Assembly (NCBI GenBank): GCA_963681505.1
Contig: OY811975.1
Location: 3,165,319-3,229,318, forward strand
DNA length: 64,000 bases
Source of the DNA: Eunapius fragilis
Lineage: Eukaryota > Porifera > Demospongiae > Spongillida > Spongillidae
Reading direction: 5' to 3'
In this document: positions 45,746 to 58,605 of the stretch, piece by piece
How the letters are laid out: each line of letters begins with the position of its first letter
How positions within the stretch are numbered: position 1 is the first letter of the stretch
Notes under the pieces: generated by a model
What the model was told of the DNA's origin: nothing
The model's input: only the letters and a program-made list of their open reading frames with translations
Databases searched by the model: none
Position numbers and translations under genes: made by a program

Positions 45746-46680
45746 ATCAAGTATGGAATCTTGCTTGAAACGTTTGAACTTACAATGTCAGTGTGCACTG
45801 ACTGGTGCCAGGCTCTCATGAGTTCTCTTGTTACCTGATGGACTGCCAGCTGGTGGTGAATGACCCACTCTTGAACCTATCTGCCACTATCTTCCGCACT
45901 GCTGGACAACGACCTGTGTCTTTGGTTTATGAATGTAGTGCTGCTTGCCAGTTTAAGAAGAATGTGACCTCATCCAGGAACGTTGAACGTGAAATCGTTC
46001 AGAAATCATTCGGGAGAACTATGTATTGTAATGCACACTTAAAAATGTATTTCTTAAAATATAATATTTCTAGACGTAGCGATAATATTTCTAGTCATAC
46101 AATTGTATGAAGGGTGGTAACATATGAATACAATAACCGTAGTACCTTATAAGGGAAACCGCTTTTCTGGTAGGGTATCTGTTCCAAATAATGTAGTGGA
46201 ACACCTTGTTTAGCGTATGGTGTATCAAGCCTCTACATAGGATTTCTCTATATAGTATGAACCAGCATTTGAACCAGATTACGTCAACATATTATAGCGT
46301 ATGTTATGTATGCATACTTGGCCCATATGAACACTGATGGTTTCTTTAGTTACCAATGTATACGCTTTATTTTCTCTATGGTCGAGCTGCGAATTTTCTC
46401 TATGATCGAGCCGGTTACTGTAATGCGCAAGCCATGTAACGGAATATTCATTAGGGGAGATGGGCAAACCGTCGACCTCGACCACTAAACGGCATTGATA
46501 CACAGCCAAATTTCATTTACTGACAGCAACCGCTATGAAAACTAATAGCTGGCTTCCCAATGTATACACTTTATTTTGAGCGAGCTGCAAAATTTCTCTA
46601 TGAGCGCCGGTACTGTATACGGTCGCATCATTTGGGAACGAGACCCCCATTAAAATTGTAAATTATTTGTTCGTAACTAG
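45746..46680. other. Interval before Fringe B
   Basis: Contains one exon-like piece (45746-45838, plus strand) and otherwise no gene. It presumably includes the Fringe B promoter. No convincing motif is visible. Confidence 0.3.
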
Positions 46681-47021
46681 ATGGCACAGCTGCGATGTAA
46701 ATTGATTGTGATCCTTTTCATACTGTGCCCGAGCATACCCTGCTTAATACTCGCGTATCGATATCAATGGCTTCTCGCAGAGAAATACGCCGCGCTACCT
46801 TATCTACTCAGCGACATGGTATGGGGGGACACATTTCCCGAGCAGGAGGAACGGTTAGCTCTCGCGGAGCGGGTTTACCTACCACATAACGGATCGGACA
46901 TATTCATGTCTGTCCTGACAACGCACAAGTATCACGACAAGAGGTTGTCCCGCCTTTTTGTCACGTGGATGCAAACGGTTGATCCTAAACAGGTAAGCCA
47001 GCTGCCAGGGGGCAGATCCAG

Positions 47022-47057
<36 letters not shown>

Positions 47058-48155
47058 TTGCGAGTGGAAACAAAGGGGAGGGAGTCATGGTCTGAACTTG
47101 GTTTATGAACAGTGCACGGTGAAAGGGGAGGGTGTGACTCGCCAGGTGCATTGGACGTGCTCGTCCCCACCTTAGTGGGGTATTAAATAGTGCGATGGGG
47201 CCATGCGTGGGATTCGTGCCAAAACTCTACCGCACACTGGCTAAATCAATTATGTGCACGGGGGGTGCTCGGTTGAGCGGAAAATGACATCTCTGTGCAG
47301 CGAAAAAATAAAGTACCACAATAATGCATTTTTAGGTCGATTACCGTGGTACGGCTACGTCAACAAAGCCATACCTCCCACACTTATTCATGATGGTAAC
47401 TTGTTGATTTTACAAAACGAATTCTTTCGTAATGGTGCGCGCGTGTATTTGGATCCCTGTATTTGTTGTGCAGATTTTGAAATGTAAAATCAACAAGAAG
47501 TTTAACAGTGTTCAACAACTAAGTAAGCAGCATTTCTAGAGTTGATGTGTTAAACTGTTGCTAAGGGTATCCATGACATAGTGAATGCAGACGTGAATTC
47601 TTATTGATGCGCACCGTGCGTGCGCTTTGTTATGCACCTATCAATGGTAACTGCAACCCCCCCCCCCCCCCCCCCCTCCGGGACATATAGGGGATTAGTG
47701 GGGGATTTGACCGGCTAATCAGATTATTGCGGTGCGCATTTGACTGTACACGGGGATTTGACCTCGACCGCGGAAAATGAATTTCAATCGTATAACAGCT
47801 TGTGACCTCCCCCTATCGGCGTGTTTTGCAGCTCAAAACTTGTGACGACCTTGGCACATTCACGGTAGGTACGCAACATCATACCTAGCCTGTACCTCAC
47901 CGGATACAAGAACATGCGCTTTACCAAACTACTAGTACAATTATAACTACAACTCTTATAGCGGCATAATATCAGCTGTATACCTACAAAAGCTAACGCG
48001 CGTTCGTTTTGAATAGCAGGAACGAAACCGTAGGTTATAAAAGGTATCAAACATGTAACGGGACTGGGTCGAGGAGGGGTCATTTGACCAGTTATTAGTC
48101 CCCAACAGTGGGGCATTTGATTTAATACATGTCAAATCCCCCATATGTCCCGGAT

Positions 48156-48206
<51 letters not shown>

Positions 48207-51200
48207 GCAGTTACCTTTGATAGGTGCATTATCTGGCGATGAACGTTTACTAGCCAATTTACAATGGCAGAAAGCAACCTCATTATCCAGGTAAGTGTTC
48301 CTGTTCATGCGCGTTTTTACGCGCACTAGTACTGCCTCGCGAGTGATGTCTTGGATAGTCAAAGTAACGATATATGTGAAAATCTAACGCACTAGTACAC
48401 ATCAATTACATGTAGGATTACTGGCGCTTGCATTAGTGATACATATTTGATCCTCCCTGTAGAAGTGTGTTTACGCACACACATAGCCCTACCCTCTCAA
48501 AATCGCTGTGAATGATTTAAATCAACCATAACTGGTTTCCCGTTACCATAGTGAATAAGTGTGGAAGGCATAGCTTTGTTGACGTAGCCGTACCACGGCA
48601 ATCGACTTCAAATTGCATTGTGGTACTTCATTTTTTCGCTGCAGCGAAGGTGTCATTTTCCGCTGAACCGAGCACCCCCTGTAGCACATACCTCCATTCA
48701 TTAGGTAATATACACCCCTCATTTCTTATACTCCACACACCTCAGCTCATCCTCCATATATGCCTCAGCATTGGATACAAAACCGCCTCAGCATTGGGCT
48801 ATTCCAGTTTAAAATCGTACATGGGTACTGATGACATCGCCGCATACCTCCGGATAATAGCTAGTAATCATAGAATACTAGTGGTTATCCGGAGGTATGC
48901 AGCGATGTCATCAGTACCCATGTATGATTTTAAACTGGAATAGCCCATTATGGATCCAGGAGTGGGGGGCGTGGTGTGGGGCACGTGCTCTCCACCTCCT
49001 CTTCAAGAATGTTTGCACAACATCAGCGCTATAATTATTGCATGCACGTCTCAAGAAATGTTCCAGCTATACAGAGCTTCTGGGGCTGAGCTCCACTACC
49101 CCCTACCTGGTGTGGGATGCTATACTACACCCACGGAGACCCCAATGGCTTAGATGTGGATCCACCGCTGGGTATGTACATTTCACATTGGTGTCCCGCA
49201 CCCAGACCCACACCATCTCAAATGTCTCGACGCCCCCAATTTATACTTGTGTCGTTTCCGATAATTGCTTGCGTCACGCTGTCGCAGCTATGGAAGTTGT
49301 GTGGGGTGTCCCATTTGGAACATATAGAAAGAAAGCCGTATACAAACAACCCCACATTTTGTATAGCTATTGGTCTGGGGACCAGATAAGCCATCATTCT
49401 TTTATTTCTTTTTTTTTTTGCATGAAATCCCCACATACCCCACCCCCTCTCCCTCTCGACCAAGGTACGTACATACTCTGCATACCTCAGTGCATCCTCG
49501 GGATTCAGTATATACATTCCCATTGAGTTGGCTGATACTGAACTGGTCTGCTGCATGTACTGGACTGATGTGTTGTACTGGACTGATGTGAAGCATGTAT
49601 TCATACAACACACCAGTCTGTACATGCTTTGCATCAGTCCAGTGTATACAAACATCAGTCCAGTACATGCAACACACAAGTCCAGTACATACAGCACACC
49701 AGTCCAGTCTATATAACACACCAGTCCAGTACATACAACACATCAGTCCAGTACATGCAGCAGACCAGTTCAGTATCAGCCAACTCAATGGGAAGGTATA
49801 TACTGAATCCCGAGGATGCACTGTAGTATGCAGAGTATGTATGTCTCTTGGTCGAGGGGGGAGGGGGTGGGGCAACCATTGCTAGACAAAGGAGAAGTAA
49901 TGGGGAGCAGTATTAATTTCATACAAAAACGATGGCTCATCTGGTCCTCAGACCAATAGCTATGCAAAATGCGGAGTTGTATACGGCTTACGTTCCAAAT
50001 GGGACGCCCGCACAACTTCCATAGCTGTGATGGCGTGACACAAGCAATTATCCGAAACGACGCAAATATATATTGGGGGCATCGAGACACTTGAGATGGT
50101 GTGGGTCTGGGTGCGGGACACCAAATGCAAAATTTACATACCCAGTGGCAGATCCACGTCTAAGCCATTAGGGTCTCCGTGGGTGTAGTATAGCATTCCA
50201 CACCAGGTAGGGGGTAGTGGAGCTCAGCCCCAGAAGCTCTGTATAGCTTGAACATTTCTTGAGACGTGCATGCAATAATTATAGCGCTGATGTTGTGCAT
50301 ACATTCTTGAAGAGGAGGTGGAGAGCACGTGCCCCACACCACGCCCCCCACTCGTGGATCCGTAACACGGATGTATATAGCCAAATTGGAGGTATACATA
50401 TACCCAATGCTGAGGCATACATATACCCAATGCAGAGGTATACAAATGCGGAGGTATATACACTCAATGTGGAGGATGCATTGAGGTGTGCAGTATAAGA
50501 AATAAGGGGTATATATACCTAATGAATGGACCAATGTGGTACACATATTTAGCCAGTGTGCGGTAGAGCTGATATACATTTGGCATGAATCCTGCAATGC
50601 ATAGGACATCAAATTCATCAAAATCAACTGACCTTGGTTCAGAGTTATGACTGCTGTATTCGTTGGCAAAATAATTGAACGTAGGGTTGGACATGTAATT
50701 CAGTATTGGCTATGCCTGGTTGGATTTGATATTGCGTGCTTTGTGATCAGTTGTTTAATTCTCTCCTCCCTTCTCTCTCTTTGTCACCCTCTTTTAATTA
50801 GATCTACTTAATAACAGATGGTGAACAGGATATGTGGACTCAAGCATTTACATCAGCTGGTTGGTTTATTTTTGAATCTGTTGTTGTTAAATGGTAATGA
50901 TTTGATTTGAAAATGAAACCTTATTTAACAATTTGTCCTAAGTATCAATAAACAAATAAATAAAAGCATCCCTTGGAGAAATAATGTGATGATACAATAT
51001 ACAGTGTATAGGACAGTTGACAACAAAATTTCGTGACCCAAATAAAAAATCCATTGTGCTTGAATCGTTATAACATCCGAACGGTAAACGCTATCGACCG
51101 CCTATTTTCAAGATATCATACTACACCATTTCTCTAGTATCCTTTAAAGGGCCAACTATTTGTATTTCAAAACATGAGTACTGCCGAAGACGTTTCATCT

Positions 51201-51869
51201 ATTCTGTCAAAGATGTGTTCATAAAATCATGTATAAGAGGTTGCCCAGGGTCTCATGGGCCTCATAAAAGCAGTGGAAAGCTGCACAACGAGTAGCAATA
51301 GGATGCCTGACTGTGTTTGCTTTGGTGTTGCTGCATGCAGTACCAAATACACATTTGTTGACCCTCTGAAAACGCTGTGATGAGGTGGGCCCTGCGAGCT
51401 TGCGCTGAGGACCGCACATTAACACTATCTGTGTTAACAATTTATTCATGTTTGCACTATTTAGCGTTACTTGTGTTTAAGAACAAAGCAACTCGTACAT
51501 CAGATGTATGACGCTTGGCCAAGATGAAACATGGCGAAGGAGAGGAATACATTCTACACGCACAAGTTTGGCTTCAACAAAAACGTTACTCAAAGTACAA
51601 AATTACTTTTAATCATACTACGTGCCAGTATTACAACGTCCGATAACCCCGCACCAATCACACTCTTTATTGATTTTTGCTCTTTATTGATTTTTGTGTG
51701 ATTTTCTGTTGAATCACGCAATGATTTCAGACGCTTTTTCCCCCTGTGTTAACAACAGAACGAATCAATAGGTACAGAACCTCTCTACCTAAAAACCATT
51801 GTATAACTCAAAAACGTGTGGTCATCCATTCAAGGTTGAGGATATGGTGTGGGTGCTTAATCCTGCAGT

Positions 51870-51902
<33 letters not shown>

Positions 51903-54900
51903 TGGGTTGTCACAGAAATTGCACTGTCCATGTCAGGGACCGTTTAGGGTTGTAGCAATTATGGGAAATGTGTTGCATGATGTTCTGAATCCTACAAGAC
52001 GTATGTTGGTTCATTTTAACAGGCTTAAACCTTGTCAAAGCAGACAATTACAGGAGATGCCAATCAACCTACAGGCTCCCACCAGTACACCTATGGCGAT
52101 TTGATTACTCCTGCCAAAGGTTATGGCAGGTTCAAACCCTGTGGAGTATGGGACGTTGTAACACTACGTACAAGACACCAAAATGTGTTTTACTATAGAG
52201 AAATGGTGTAGTATGAAGTCTTGAAAATAGGCGGTCGATAGCACTTACCGTTCAGACGTTATAACGATTCAAACGATGGATTTTTATTATATTTGGGTCA
52301 CGAAATTTTGTCGTGAACTGTCCCGTATAGAATAGTCATGTAGAAAGGAGAGAATGGAAACAAGGGTAAAAATATTAGATAGTCCCAGATTAACTCAAGG
52401 CATGGAAATGTCATGCTAAAGTATAGGGCTATTAATGATTTCACCCTTGTTTGCATCCATTTATCCCACTATTGAAATCCTGTAACCTACTTGAAAAAAA
52501 AAAAAAAAGTTTTCGTATAGTACCCACAAGAGAGGTTCCAACTTAGGTTCCAGTCATGGAATTGGAGAATATAGGCAACCCATAGTAGAAATAGAAATAA
52601 ATTTATCAGCAACATTGATTGGGCTTTCAGCTAACATTGATTAGAGTTTGTACAAACACACCGGGCACGTTTCATGACTTATTGTCAGATCTATCATTAG
52701 CTTAAGGAGCCATCCATCAATGATGTGGGATGGGTCTCTAAAAAAAAAGTTTGACACTGAGTTATACTCACCTATATTGGGAGAAGAGTGTAACGGGGTG
52801 GGACCTAGTTATCATTGTAGCTGGTCCCCTTATGTACCAAACAATGTACTGGATGCATGCAGAGATGTTTCTTTCCACATTGTTGTGCTCCTCTGGTCTG
52901 TTCAAGAATTTAACATGCATGTTTTGTTTAGCTGAAGATCAATTTTTGTGTATTATTTATACTGTTGACAGTACAACATGCTAAGTTATAACTTGGTTAA
53001 ATGGTTACACAAGTTAATTAAATTGTTGAACATTTATCGCATATAAACTTGATGTACAGTTATTTAGAGCCAATCCTGCATTTAAATGATAACGCAAGTC
53101 AAAATACTTCCATTGCATGTACATTTTTTAAAATTTTGGGTGCCAAATGAATAAATTATATTTCTGATATACAGGGAGCACAGTGGTGTTCAGTGACTGC
53201 CCAAAGGATAAGAAAAAGACCTGGTATGTTAGTTTTATCTGTCTATTGCATGTGGTGCTCATTATTTGGGATGGCATGGCCGCCCGCGTACTCAGTGCCG
53301 GATTTTGCTAGAACACTTTTCGTGCAAAAACAATCTTCCATTATTTACTGTTTCTAGTGCCTAGAATTGCTCGCCACGCTATGTATTATCAGCCTAGCAT
53401 GTATGCTCCAAGTATCAATTGCATTCCTTACATTTGTGCTGAGACCTGTCAATGGTAAAACGATTAATTGAATCCCTATGTCACGTTTGTGGTGAATGTC
53501 ATAACTTTAATAACTGTACATTTGTACTGCAGTCGTATGATGTGTTGCAAAGGAGGGACCCAGTTTGATAACTGGTACAGAGTAAGAGAAGCTGGACACA
53601 TCTACAAGTGAGCTGTATAGTCCTCAATGAATGCTGGTATCTATGTATCATACATGTAAATTCCTAGATATTAGTTTAAACCCCATCAATCTATTCATTA
53701 TTTCTTTACACAGCCACTTCAAAATACCACATGTAACACCTACACATACCCCTCCATTGAAAGAAAAAATGCCTCGACAGGCTTGTGCATATCTTGGTAA
53801 CCATTATAGCATCCATGACGATTTTAGAAAAAAAATGGCACTCTTAACATAAATTGGAACAAAGATATGCAGACGTTTTTGCTTTCGCAGTTACAAAGAT
53901 ACATTTAGACACGAGCTCTTTTTTTCTATAGGGGCTGAGGGGTGTGTTGTTACATTCTTTAATCTTTGGTAATCCTAACAATAGCAAGTGCTAAAAAAAC
54001 ATCCTGTCCGATGGCATATAGGATTGAAAGGCAGTAGTGGTGTAAAATGCTGACGGAACATGATTGGCCAAAATGGAAATGTAAAAGTGAAAACACCTAT
54101 ATTTTGCACATCCATCAGAATGTACAGAGTCTTACAATTGCATGTGCTAAATATAGGTGTACTTCACATTTTTCCATTTCAGTCTATCTTGTTCCTTGAG
54201 CTCTTTACACAACCATCACCTTCCATATTTAATGGTTTTTGTTCATGCGATGAGATGAATAGTGTTGGGATGATCATAATTGTCTTCAGGTATTTTACAG
54301 CACACTTTACAATATCATCCACATATGTGGACTGGTTCAGTAACTCCACAAGATCTGGTTTCGAAGAACGGTACGACTGAAAGTGATGCTTTATCACTGC
54401 ATTCAACAAACAGGGACTCGATGATACCCCAAAGAACTCTCTTTTAAATCAGAAGGTTGTAAGCTTGATGTCAGTTCTCAACATCTCCCCCCCCCCCACC
54501 CCCACCCCCCGGTTGACCACTTATCCATGGTCAATAAGATCTTCTGCACACCATTGCTGGACACGCCATCTGTCTTCAACTATCTTCAACTGCAGCCTTT
54601 CTCTGGGGTCTAACTGGTTCCACCTCTGAAGTAGTATCTAGAGTCAAGTGATTCATCAGATCCTTGTGACTCAGCTGTAGTAATTGTAGACAGATCACTC
54701 CGGATCTCCAAAGGGTAAAGGGTAAATCAGTTGCAACGGTCTCTGGAGAAATATTTGGAGAACCACTCTTTATGTCTCCTCCTGCACATCCAGTGACACC
54801 AGACTTCTTATGTGAGGGTTGATTGTGTCGAACAAGCGTCGCAAGGCCTTTACGTTCTGTGACCTCGAGACTGCCTCTACTTGAAGTGATTCTGTATGCT

Positions 54901-57900
54901 TGCTGATGATCTGCTGAGTGCCTCCAAATCTATTCTTGAGTATACTCACTGCTAGTAGTCCGCTTCAATTGATGCAATTATAAGTTCAAATTATCTATTT
55001 AGTGCAATTCATACAGAGCACTAGCATTAAGTGGTGTACATGAAATATGAACTTGTGCATATAAGGGGACTGGACTGTAGTACCATCATGTGTGCAGCAT
55101 TCGTGATGGCCCAACTTTGCTCCTCTGCAACCACTTCATTGAATTTATTGACTATAGTTGAGTGATCTTTAGAAATAGGGTCCCCCCACTTTATTGGCTG
55201 ATAATTTTTATTTAAAATGCATAAATTATCGATGCAATACATGTAATTCGTACATACAAGCATGCAGGACCAACCTTTTGTTAGTTTCTTATTATGCAGT
55301 GCTTGACACTTTATCCACCTTATATTGATTTTATTGTTTGCTTGACGAAGGGAACTCCAAAACATATATGCTTGTGGTTAGATAGCCTGCCGCCATCTAA
55401 TTGCCCGGACGGTCCACTGCATACGCAATGGACGAATATCCTTGTAAAAAGCGGTGTAGCATAGCTAAATTCTTCCAAATGATCTAACCATGCTTAAAGA
55501 TACCGGCAGAATCTTTTAATTCGAGTAATGAAGCACGTGGTACTGCAGATGTGCCAAACGAAGATGATGACCGTGTATTGGATGGCAATATACTTTACCA
55601 GACGATACACCTGCGATCGAGGATAGCCATACTTTTCAGAGACTTGGTGAATGTGAAAAGTGCCTTGCTTCGGTGATTGTTGCTATATTTCAATCCAGCT
55701 ACTAATGCGGTTAGTGAAAGATCCTTTTCGACCGCTGAAAACTTGGCTTTGTTCAAGCATGAATCAAATCAGATTCAATAACTTAGCTACTCTCATGATT
55801 CACAGCGACAGAACATTGACCTGAACGACGTTCCTCTGAGTTCGCTTCTATAGAAATGATAACTGGAACTAGCGACATTTTGGTATATAGATGTATAGAT
55901 TGATATGAGATATTATTGTGCATTTTTGCTTATACAGTGTATTTATACGCGCGGTACTATGAATAACTGCAAATGAATATTAGACATCTATGTTACAACT
56001 TAATTGTTAACATGAAGAAGTACTGAAATCTACCCCCTGCCCCGCCCCCGCCCGACCCCGACCCCCCCCCCCCCCCCCCCCCAACTTTATAATACCCTCT
56101 GTGGTCCTCTCAGTAGCTTGCTTAAGCCTGAACTGGTCTCCAGTAGTATTCACATAATCAATCGACCAGCTCTTTTTGGATGCTTTAATGGCTTCTGAAT
56201 ATTTTGTCCTTGTACTTCTGCCTTTTAGCAGCATGGTTCTCGTCAAGGTCAGTGGCGGATCCATGCATATTTTAGGCTCGTTAAAGCCAGGCAATTACGG
56301 GCACAGGCCCATAATTGCCCGGTTATAATGAACCTAAAATATGCTGGATCCGCCACTGTAAGGTCCTCTGGTTTTGCTGCCTTTTAGCAGATCATTAGCT
56401 CCATCCTCTTCTTTTCAGAGCAACATCAAATGAATCTCTTGCTGCAGGTTGGCATATTTATACTGCCTAAGCATCGAGGAGGAAGAAAGGAGGGACGAGA
56501 CAAGAAATGGGAATGAGCATTTTGTTCTTTGTGGTAGCCAAAAAAAAAACTAAAAACTTTTCATCTTTTTGTTGTTTTGAGATATAGGAAATTGATCCGA
56601 TCTCAGTTTTCTTTCTAGGTGCAAGTCACGTTTATTGTGATGTTCATTATGCTTAGCTCAATCCTACATGGGTCCTGCTTCCACCTGTTCAAATTATTGC
56701 TCATACGTGTACTATATACATGTTTCATGAATTTATATTAGTCCCTTTCTATTGCAGCTGGTATTGTCATTTTGATGATGACATCTATGTAAACACAGCG
56801 GCACTAATCCAACTCACACGGAAGTACAACTCACAAAAGGAATATTACCTTGGCAATTGGAAGCAATTCGCAGCTATTTCCTTCCATGGTAAAGACAGAA
56901 TATCTGAAGTGGTACGATTGTCTATTTCTATCAATTCAATTGTTGACATTGTTATGGCAATACCTTCATTCCCATGGTAATTGGTTGTAGAGCGCTCCTG
57001 GGTTGTTCAGGTTCTCTGAAAGAGTGAGTGTTCATTAATTTAAAATGCAAATTACGGTATGTACTGTTATCAAGAAAAGATGCTATTTGTAGCAATAAAG
57101 AGTGCTCAAGCAGTAATCTGAATTAACTAAACATGTGGTTCATTGCCCTCAATCTAGCAAGTCTCCAGACTTTTACATGTTCCACTATAGACCTTATTCG
57201 ATGAATGATGAATTGCATTTATTTACTTTTAATTGGAATAGGATTAACGGTATTCCTCCAGTACTTGTGTGTATTGATGGAATGGCCCATTGAAGTATTG
57301 GAGGAATACCGTTAATCCAATTGAACGCATTACAATGAGATTCATCGTTCATCGAATAAGGTCTATATGTAAAATTATTGAACTGACAGCTACTCTTTTG
57401 ATATTTTAGAAGCGCAACGATTATCGGTATGCTAACGGACCTGCTTACTGCATTAGTGCTCCACTGATGGCACGGTTGGAGAAATATCTAAGGTGAGTGA
57501 ATATGAAGGCTGTTTTCAAGCACTGAAGTCCCTATGAGGGGTCTAGGTAATTTTTCAGCCTTGAGCCAAATACCTTTACCCTACATTCTTGAAAATGTAT
57601 GTTTTATAAAAGAATCCTATTTAAACCAACTAAATGCGCTATCAAATATCTTTTTCCTTAGCTTAGTCTTAGCAATCCCATACCACACTACTTTCATTAT
57701 TTTTATCCACATAGTTGTGCACTTTAATGTACTTCATCTCTTCTCCTTCCCCAACCCTCAATCCTTATATGGAAGAGGGAAGAACTATGTGGATAACTGT
57801 AACAAGGCAGAGGTTAAAATGGATGACGTCCTACCTGGAGTTATCATTGAAGCGATCCTTGGAGTTGAAATTATTGACATTCCTGAAATAATCGATCAAA

Positions 57901-58452
57901 GCTACAGAGTTCCTGGCACTGACCCTGCATGGTACAAGAGCAAGGTATGGATTTGAAAGTGAATTACATGTATGTTTGCAGTGTCTCATTCATTTCTTGC
58001 AGACCACTGTTTCATCTTCAAAAATCCACCTACATAGTTCACGATTTCATGGTCTTGATAGGTACAGTGTGTACTGATATGATTACTCATTTAATTTTAA
58101 CATGAACTAAGTTATTAATCCAGCAGCACGCGTAATCCACCATATGTGCCTGTGTGAGTGAGTATATTGATTTTTGAATATTAATTTTGAATTCCTTCTA
58201 AGTTAGCAGTCACATGTGTTGCTTACAGTCAAGTGCGTATGTGTGTTTGTGTGTATATGTGTGTGCGTAGAACAGTTATATAAGCTGAGCTTTGTAAATA
58301 AGAGAGAGGAAATGCATTGTGTATTACAGGGGCAGATGTACAAAGTGGGCGTGCAGATTAAGAGGGGGGGGGGGGGGGGGTTAGTAATTTATTCACAACT
58401 ATCAATGCAGATTGCCTAATTTCCTGCAGTATTATCAAAGGGGCTGGGGAGG

Positions 58453-58485
<33 letters not shown>

Positions 58486-58605
58486 TGAACCCCCCAACCC
58501 CAGATCTGCTACTGATTTGTTATACATGATATTGATCCTCCTCTCTTTCACAGGGTATGGATATATCACTGTCTGCTTTATCCCAATGTCTCTTGGTGCA
58601 AGTAG
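46681..58605 (+). CDS. fringe-like B: Fringe-like beta-1,3-N-acetylglucosaminyltransferase, copy B
   Basis: Nine exons: 46681-46992, 50802-50859, 53175-53223, 53533-53607, 56758-56911, 57410-57492, 57776-57944, 58003-58061, 58554-58605; 1011 nt, 336 residues. From exon 2 onward every exon has the same length and phase as in copy A; exon 1 is 15 nt shorter, in the membrane-anchor region. It keeps the type II signal anchor, TDGEQD, the DDD metal-binding motif (residues 171-173), ANGPAYCIS, DDVLPGVIIEAILG and the YHCLLYPNVSWCK C-terminus. Changes from copy A include TSA for TSS in exon 2 and SEV for SKE at the end of exon 5. Intron 1 has the ordinary donor GTAAGC. Introns 1, 2 and 4 are enlarged by transposons. 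Both copies look functional. The enzyme acts on O-fucosylated EGF repeats by family inference; the true acceptor is unknown. Confidence 0.93.
47256..48690. mobile_element. Second foldback element nested in the palindrome
   Basis: Ends gggggtgctcggttgagcgg (left) and its complement (right). Arm blocks pair at 47256-47400 with 48545-48690 and again at 47630-47720 with 48130-48230. Inside the arms, a run of more than 20 C on the left (from about 47657) pairs with a 49-base G run on the right (48156-48204). The interior (47750-48100) has no gene. Confidence 0.7.
48156..48204. repeat. 49-base poly-G tract
   Basis: Longest G run in the window, within the right arm of the nested foldback element. 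Confidence 0.9.
48796..48946. mobile_element. GGGCTATTCCA-family MITE, near-perfect 62-bp arms
   Basis: Arms from GGGCTATTCCAGTTTAAAAT to ctccggataa pair almost perfectly with their complement. ATT flanks both ends directly. It interrupts the left arm of the large palindrome and is absent from the right arm, so it inserted later. Confidence 0.88.
51740..52104 (+). pseudogene. Ty3/gypsy Pol C-terminal remnant in Fringe B intron 2
   Basis: The translation includes EDMVWVLNP, then CQGPFRVVAIMGNVLHDVLN (GPF-type module) and LVHFNRLKPC, the same order as the C-terminus of the complete element. A 31-base poly-C tract (51871-51901) has inserted within it, and no LTR is evident. Copy A's corresponding intron lacks it. 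Confidence 0.75.
54074..54182. mobile_element. Imperfect inverted-repeat element, Fringe B intron 4
   Basis: Arms atggaaatgtaaaagtgaaa...cacctatattttgcaca and a complementary ...gtgctaaatataggtgta...cacatttttccattt. Non-coding. Confidence 0.6.
54179..54420 (-). pseudogene. BEL/Pao reverse transcriptase remnant
   Basis: The minus-strand frame reads LNAVIKHHFQSYRS...PDLVELLNQSTYVDDIVK, the segment around the YVDD catalytic motif of BEL/Pao-type reverse transcriptases. Only about 75 codons survive. Together with the Gag piece at 54750-54960 it marks a dead BEL/Pao element in Fringe B intron 4. Confidence 0.7.
54750..54960 (-). pseudogene. BEL/Pao Gag remnant (DUF1759-like)
   Basis: The minus-strand translation with minor frame changes reads ILKNRFGGTQQIISKHTESL, then QNVKALRRLFDTINPHIRSL and VSLDVQEET, the typical order of the DUF1759 region in BEL/Pao Gag. 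Stops follow. Lower-coordinate sequence to 54430 is further decayed. Confidence 0.7.
55600..55852 (+). pseudogene. hAT transposase C-terminal (dimerisation) remnant
   Basis: The plus-strand frame reads LYFNPATNAVSERSFSTAEN, matching the conserved NAVSERSFS-type motif of the hAT C-terminal dimerisation domain. A stop (TAA) follows NQIQ, after which the frame resumes to a stop near 55852. The upstream part is fragmentary. In Fringe B intron 4. Confidence 0.75.
56250..56358. mobile_element. 109-bp MITE with CAGTGGCGGATCCA ends
   Basis: Inverted arms of about 30 bp starting CAGTGGCGGATCCA, with an inner palindrome aattacgggcacaggcccataatt. CAGTGGCGG-type ends are common in hAT-derived MITEs. Flanks share aaggt on both sides but no perfect 8-bp duplication. 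Confidence 0.8.
57186..57367. mobile_element. Inverted-repeat element in Fringe B intron 5
   Basis: Outer arms tatagaccttattcgatgaa and complement, with inner arms ggattaacggtattcctcca and complement. It ends about 43 bp before exon 6. Copy A lacks it. Confidence 0.8.
58454..58483. repeat. 30-base poly-G tract before the last Fringe B exon
   Basis: Uninterrupted G run about 70 bp upstream of the exon 9 acceptor. A second, shorter run is at about 58363-58380. Confidence 0.9.

Larger units (their letters stand above)
47224..50578. mobile_element. Large palindromic foldback element with nested insertions, Fringe B intron 1
   Basis: The right arm (about 49650-50578) is the reverse complement of the left arm, which starts ctctaccgcacactggctaa at 47224, is interrupted by another foldback element (47256-48690) and a MITE (48796-48946), and resumes to about 49640. 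Arms are roughly 0.8-0.9 kb once insertions are removed. Matching blocks include 48960-49200 with 50120-50360 and 49170-49400 with 49930-50150. The loop region (49540-49790) consists of repeats of the type CAGTCCAGTACATACAACAC in both orientations. No open frame looks like a transposase. Confidence 0.8.

Noticed and set aside
49218..49875. Frames of 157-167 codons rich in Cys and Trp
   Set aside because: They cover the loop repeats of the palindromic element and mirror each other on both strands.
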